Source: Azospirillum sp. TSO35-2
Lineage (GTDB): Bacteria > Pseudomonadota > Alphaproteobacteria > Azospirillales > Azospirillaceae
Length of the DNA stretch: 64,000 bases
Assembly: GCF_003116095.1 (NCBI RefSeq)
Contig: NZ_LGRA01000013.1
Coordinates: 480,545 to 544,544, forward strand
Direction of reading: 5' to 3'
This document shows, piece after piece, positions 61,519-64,000 of this stretch; the stretch's first letter is position 1, and each line of letters opens with the position of its first letter. Both the position numbers and the translations under genes were made by a program. Under the pieces are notes generated by a model that saw only the letters and a list, made by a program, of their open reading frames with translations, was not told the origin of the DNA and did not search any database.

Positions 61519-62577
61519 TCAGGGCAGATTGTCCCGAAGAATGACCTCGACCCGGATGTGCTCCTGCGCGGCGATGATCTCCTGCCCGCTGACCAGGGCG
61601 TGGAGCACCCGCGCCATCGACCGCACCTCGTGCCCCGGATCCTGCGCCACCAGCGCGGCGAAGGTGCCGTCCAGCAGCATGCGGCGCGTCGCCGGGGTCA
61701 GCTCGTGCCCGACGCACAGGATCTTGCGGGCGAGCCCGGCCTCGGCCAGCGCCTCGCCGATGCCGATCGAGCCTTCGCCGGTGTTGTAGATGGCGACCAG
61801 ATCGGGGGTGTCGGCGATCATGCGGCGGACCAGGGCGCGGTTGCGCTCCGGGTCGTCGCGCCCCTCGACCGGCGTCAGCCGCGTCAGGTGCGGGTATTCC
61901 TCCGCCATCACCTGCCCGAAGCCGAAGCGCCGTTCGGCGTGGTCGCGCAGGCTGCCGGAGCCGGTGACGATGCCGATGGAGCCGCCGGCGCCATCCCCGC
62001 GGGGCGGGCCGAGAAAGCGGCCGACCAGCGACCCGGCGGTGCGGCCGGCGGCGATGTTGTCGATACCGATGTAATGGTGGCGGCGTGACGACGGCGAGTC
62101 GGACACCAGCGTCACCACCGCCATGCCGGCCGCGACCAGATCGTCGATCGCCGCCCGGATCCGCGGATGGTCGAGCGCCACCACCGCCACCCCGTCGAAG
62201 CGGCCAGGCAGCCCGGCCAGCTCCGCGGCCAGCGTGTCGGCGTCGAACACGTCGGTCTCGACGATCTCGACCGCGATGCGGCGCGCGCGGAACCAGTCGG
62301 CCTGGGCGCGGATGTTGTCGGCGATGTCCAGCATGAAGCGGTTGCTGCCGCGCGGCAGCACCACGCCGAAGCGCCAGGACCGCGCCCGCGCCAGCTCGGC
62401 CGCCGCCGCCAGCGGGCGGAAGCCCAGGCGCTGCACCGCCTCGTTCACCTTGCGCGCCGTCTTCTCGCTGACCCCGGGCCGGCCGTTGACCACGCGGTCG
62501 GCCGTCGCAAGGCTGACGCCGGCGGCCGCGGCCACGTCGCGCAGGGTCAGGGGGGCGTCGTCTTGCTGACTGTTCAT
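61519..62577 (-). CDS. LacI-family regulator of the xylose genes
   Basis: This 352-residue repressor has the N-terminal LacI helix-turn-helix and hinge (LTLRDVAAAAGVSLATADRVVNGRPGVSEKTARKVNEAVQRLGF) and a periplasmic-binding-type ligand domain. The ligand domain resembles sugar-sensing members (IGIDNIAAGRTAGSLVGRFL). It is the first gene before xylBAFHG on the same strand, and two LacI-type operators lie just upstream of its start. It probably represses itself and the xylose genes until the sugar is bound. Confidence 0.88.
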   Translation of the reverse strand: MNSQQDDAPLTLRDVAAAAGVSLATADRVVNGRPGVSEKTARKVNEAVQRLGFRPLAAAAELARARSWRFGVVLPRGSNRFMLDIADNIRAQADWFRARRIAVEIVETDVFDADTLAAELAGLPGRFDGVAVVALDHPRIRAAIDDLVAAGMAVVTLVSDSPSSRRHHYIGIDNIAAGRTAGSLVGRFLGPPRGDGAGGSIGIVTGSGSLRDHAERRFGFGQVMAEEYPHLTRLTPVEGRDDPERNRALVRRMIADTPDLVAIYNTGEGSIGIGEALAEAGLARKILCVGHELTPATRRMLLDGTFAALVAQDPGHEVRSMARVLHALVSGQEIIAAQEHIRVEVILRDNLP

Positions 62578-62599
62578 AAGCCAAACATATGCCGGCGTT

Positions 62600-62617
62600 T
62601 TGAGGTGCGCAACTCAA
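62600..62617. promoter_or_regulatory. LacI-type operator 1
   Basis: TTGAGGTGCGCAACTCAA is an 18-bp palindrome with only the sixth and thirteenth bases unpaired and the central CpG typical of LacI-family operators. It lies 23 bases before the regulator start. Confidence 0.7.
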
Positions 62618-62690
62618 ATCGTGCAACAGCGCATATCCAGGCATTTCAGCGCCGGAATATGGTGCACTGCGGCCGGATGGCAACGCCGTG

Positions 62691-62708
62691 TTAAGGTGCG
62701 CACATCAA
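62691..62708. promoter_or_regulatory. LacI-type operator 2
   Basis: TTAAGGTGCGCACATCAA shares 15 of 18 bases with operator 1, including the GGTGCGCA core. It is 91 bp further upstream. Two operators at such distance suit looping by a tetrameric or dimer-pair repressor. Confidence 0.6.
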
Positions 62709-62764
62709 TTCTGCTGAGCGGAAGGGTTTCCCCCGCTCAGCCAAGGTCCTCGCGGCGGGGCCCA

Positions 62765-62793
62765 GGCGCTGACCGGCGCTGACCGGCGCTGAC
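62765..62793. repeat. Tandem 10-bp repeat, three copies
   Basis: GGCGCTGACC is repeated from 62765, with the third copy lacking its last base. It is part of a 480-base gap with no gene. Confidence 0.8.
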
Positions 62794-62838
62794 GCAAATG
62801 CGTCGTATCGCTTCCGGATCGACAATCCCTGCTTTCAT

Positions 62839-62922
62839 CGTCATCCCCGTGAAAATGGGGATCCAGGGCAATTCGGCCAGTTTCCTGTGTTGCCCTGGAT
62901 TTCCGCCGGCGCGGGAATGACG
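62839..62922. repeat. Large REP-like palindrome of the SRAGGNP type
   Basis: Arms starting CGTCATCCCCGTG (62839-62871) and ending GCGCGGGAATGACG (62890-62922) pair imperfectly over about 33 bases. The sequence resembles the dispersed GTCATTCCCGC...GGATCCAGGG palindrome found between genes in many proteobacteria, recognisable by its shadow translation SRAGGNPG and PWIPIFTGMT. It is probably a mobile or structural intergenic repeat rather than a gene. Confidence 0.7.
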
Positions 62923-63057
62923 GTCGACGACGGAAATCGTCGGCTTCGAAAGGCTGAACACTTCAACGGCAGCGCCTGAACGGCAGCGCCTGCGCGCGGA
63001 GGAGGAAGGGACGACGAAGGCGACAGGCTTGGACCAGGACCGCCGCCTTGCGGTCCC

Positions 63058-64000
63058 TCAGCCGCCCGCGACCGGGCGGGTGCTGGCGCGGATCACCAGT
63101 TCGCAGTCGAGGTTGTGGTGGCACGGCGGGACGCGGGCGCCGCCCAGGGCGGACAGGATGCGGCTGGCGCTCAGCCGGCCGATCTCGCGCTGCGGCGGGC
63201 GCACCGTGGTCAGCGGCGGCGGGCAGGAGCTGCTGAAGGGCAGATCGCCGAAACCGACCACGGCCAAATCGTCGGGCACCCGCAGGTCGCGCCGGGTCGC
63301 CTCGAACAGCACGCCCAGCGCCAGCGCGTCGTTGGAGCAGACCACCCCGTCGATGTCCGGGTGCTGGGTCAGGATCTCGTCGATCAGCCAGCGGCCAACC
63401 CCGGTGGAGGCGGCGTCGGGAACGGTGAAGGCGATCGGCTGGTGCAGCCCGCGGCGGCGGACCTCGTCCTCATAGCCGGCGGTGCGGCTGCGCACGCGCA
63501 TGTCCTGGTGGGCGGCGGCGCCGATGTAGGCGACCTTGCGGCTGCCCTGGTCGTACAGGTGGCTGGCCTGCATGCGCCCGACTTCGAAATGCGAGAAGCC
63601 GACGCTGATGTTGACCGCCTCGCTCTCCGCCCCGGGACCATGCGTCGGCATGTCCCACATCTCCACCACCGGCACGCCGCAGGAGCGCAGCATGGCGCGG
63701 GTGCGGTCGGTGTGGTGGAAGCCGGTGACCACCATCGCCGCCGGCGACCAGGCGAGGAAGGCGCGGATCAGGCTTTCCTCCTCCTCCGGGCTGAACTCGC
63801 TGACGCCGAGCAAGGTCTGGTAATGCGCCTCCTGGAACAGCGCCTGGAGGGTGTTGTAGGTCTCGGCGAAGAAGGAGTTGAGGATGGAGGGCAGGATCAC
63901 GCCGATGGTGCGGCTGCGCGCCGCCGCCAGGCTGCCGGCCACCAGGTTGGGCACATAGCCCATCTCGTCGATGACCCGGGCGATCCGCTCGGCCAACGCC
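63058..64000 (-). CDS. LacI-family regulator, 5' end outside the window
   Basis: At least 313 C-terminal residues are present; the helix-turn-helix lies beyond the right edge. The visible part begins in the hinge (AERIARVIDEMGYVPNLVAGSLAAARS) and continues with the ligand domain IGVILPSILNSFFAETYNTLQALFQEAHYQTLLGVSEFSPEEEESLI. That region resembles the gluconate repressor GntR branch of LacI proteins. Other family blocks are GVVCSNDALALGVLFEATRR and LAVVGFGDLPFSSSCPPPLTTVRPP. Its targets are outside the window. Confidence 0.88.
   Translation of the reverse strand, partial: ALAERIARVIDEMGYVPNLVAGSLAAARSRTIGVILPSILNSFFAETYNTLQALFQEAHYQTLLGVSEFSPEEEESLIRAFLAWSPAAMVVTGFHHTDRTRAMLRSCGVPVVEMWDMPTHGPGAESEAVNISVGFSHFEVGRMQASHLYDQGSRKVAYIGAAAHQDMRVRSRTAGYEDEVRRRGLHQPIAFTVPDAASTGVGRWLIDEILTQHPDIDGVVCSNDALALGVLFEATRRDLRVPDDLAVVGFGDLPFSSSCPPPLTTVRPPQREIGRLSASRILSALGGARVPPCHHNLDCELVIRASTRPVAGG

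Noticed and set aside
62737-62961. Possible small gene with SRAGGNPG and PWIPIFTGMT segments
   Set aside because: Those segments are the known shadow translation of a dispersed palindromic repeat, not a protein.

Overview
The window is about 70% GC, is almost entirely coding, and carries short overlapping operons on both strands. Gene content (dctABD with a sigma-54 promoter, FeoAB, PaoABC-type aldehyde oxidase, RpiR-controlled inositol genes, LivHMGFK, an FNR-like site) fits an alphaproteobacterium of the Rhodospirillales, most likely Azospirillum or a close relative. That placement is inferred from gene content and base composition. No rRNA, tRNA, CRISPR array, insertion sequence or prophage was seen. 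It reads as accessory or plasmid-like metabolic DNA with many transport and carbon-use modules.

Layout. 1-3.4 kb: a three-subunit molybdenum aldehyde oxidoreductase (first subunit cut by the window edge). 3.5-6.4 kb: a copper-handling trio (DUF2946, YcnI, CopCD fusion). 6.5-7.3 kb: a GntR/FCD regulator. 7.7-20.4 kb: a nearly complete myo-inositol system (iolC with a C-terminal aldolase-like domain, iolD, iolE, an IbpA-IatA-IatP-type ABC importer, two Gfo/Idh/MocA dehydrogenases, an RpiR-type IolR and iolB). Four sites of the form GGAA-N6-TTC(C/T) sit on the iolC, iolR and iolB promoters. 20.4-23.2 kb: a malate/lactate dehydrogenase-family enzyme and a gamma-glutamyltransferase.

23.4-33.6 kb holds the most unusual system: a ten-gene operon in which an AorAB-type tungsten aldehyde:ferredoxin oxidoreductase and a MoaD-like carrier precede all the core subunits of a membrane-bound, ion-pumping group 4 [NiFe] hydrogenase (HyfG/NuoC/HyfH/NuoH/HyfI/NuoN/NuoL types). 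A lone hypA faces it across a shared regulatory region. The simplest reading is an aldehyde-oxidising, H2-evolving (or H2-driven acid-reducing) energy-converting complex used at low oxygen.

33.7-41.5 kb: one long leftward operon with a vanillate-demethylase-type Rieske oxygenase, its GntR repressor, its reductase and a five-gene Liv-type ABC importer, read from a promoter overlapped by a TTGTATACAA palindrome. 41.5-44 kb: a secreted protein of unknown function and a pyruvyltransferase-family protein. 44-49 kb: dctA, dctB, dctD with a near-consensus sigma-54 promoter and two palindromes 33 bp apart that look like the DctD enhancer. 49.3-51.3 kb: a TRAP permease pair without a binding protein. 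51.5-54 kb: feoAB. 54-55.4 kb: a TetR repressor divergent from a flavin-binding PPOX-family protein, with a large palindromic operator between. 55.4-62.6 kb: lacI-xylBAFHG xylose uptake and isomerase pathway. The right edge carries a REP-like palindrome and a second LacI-family regulator cut by the window end.
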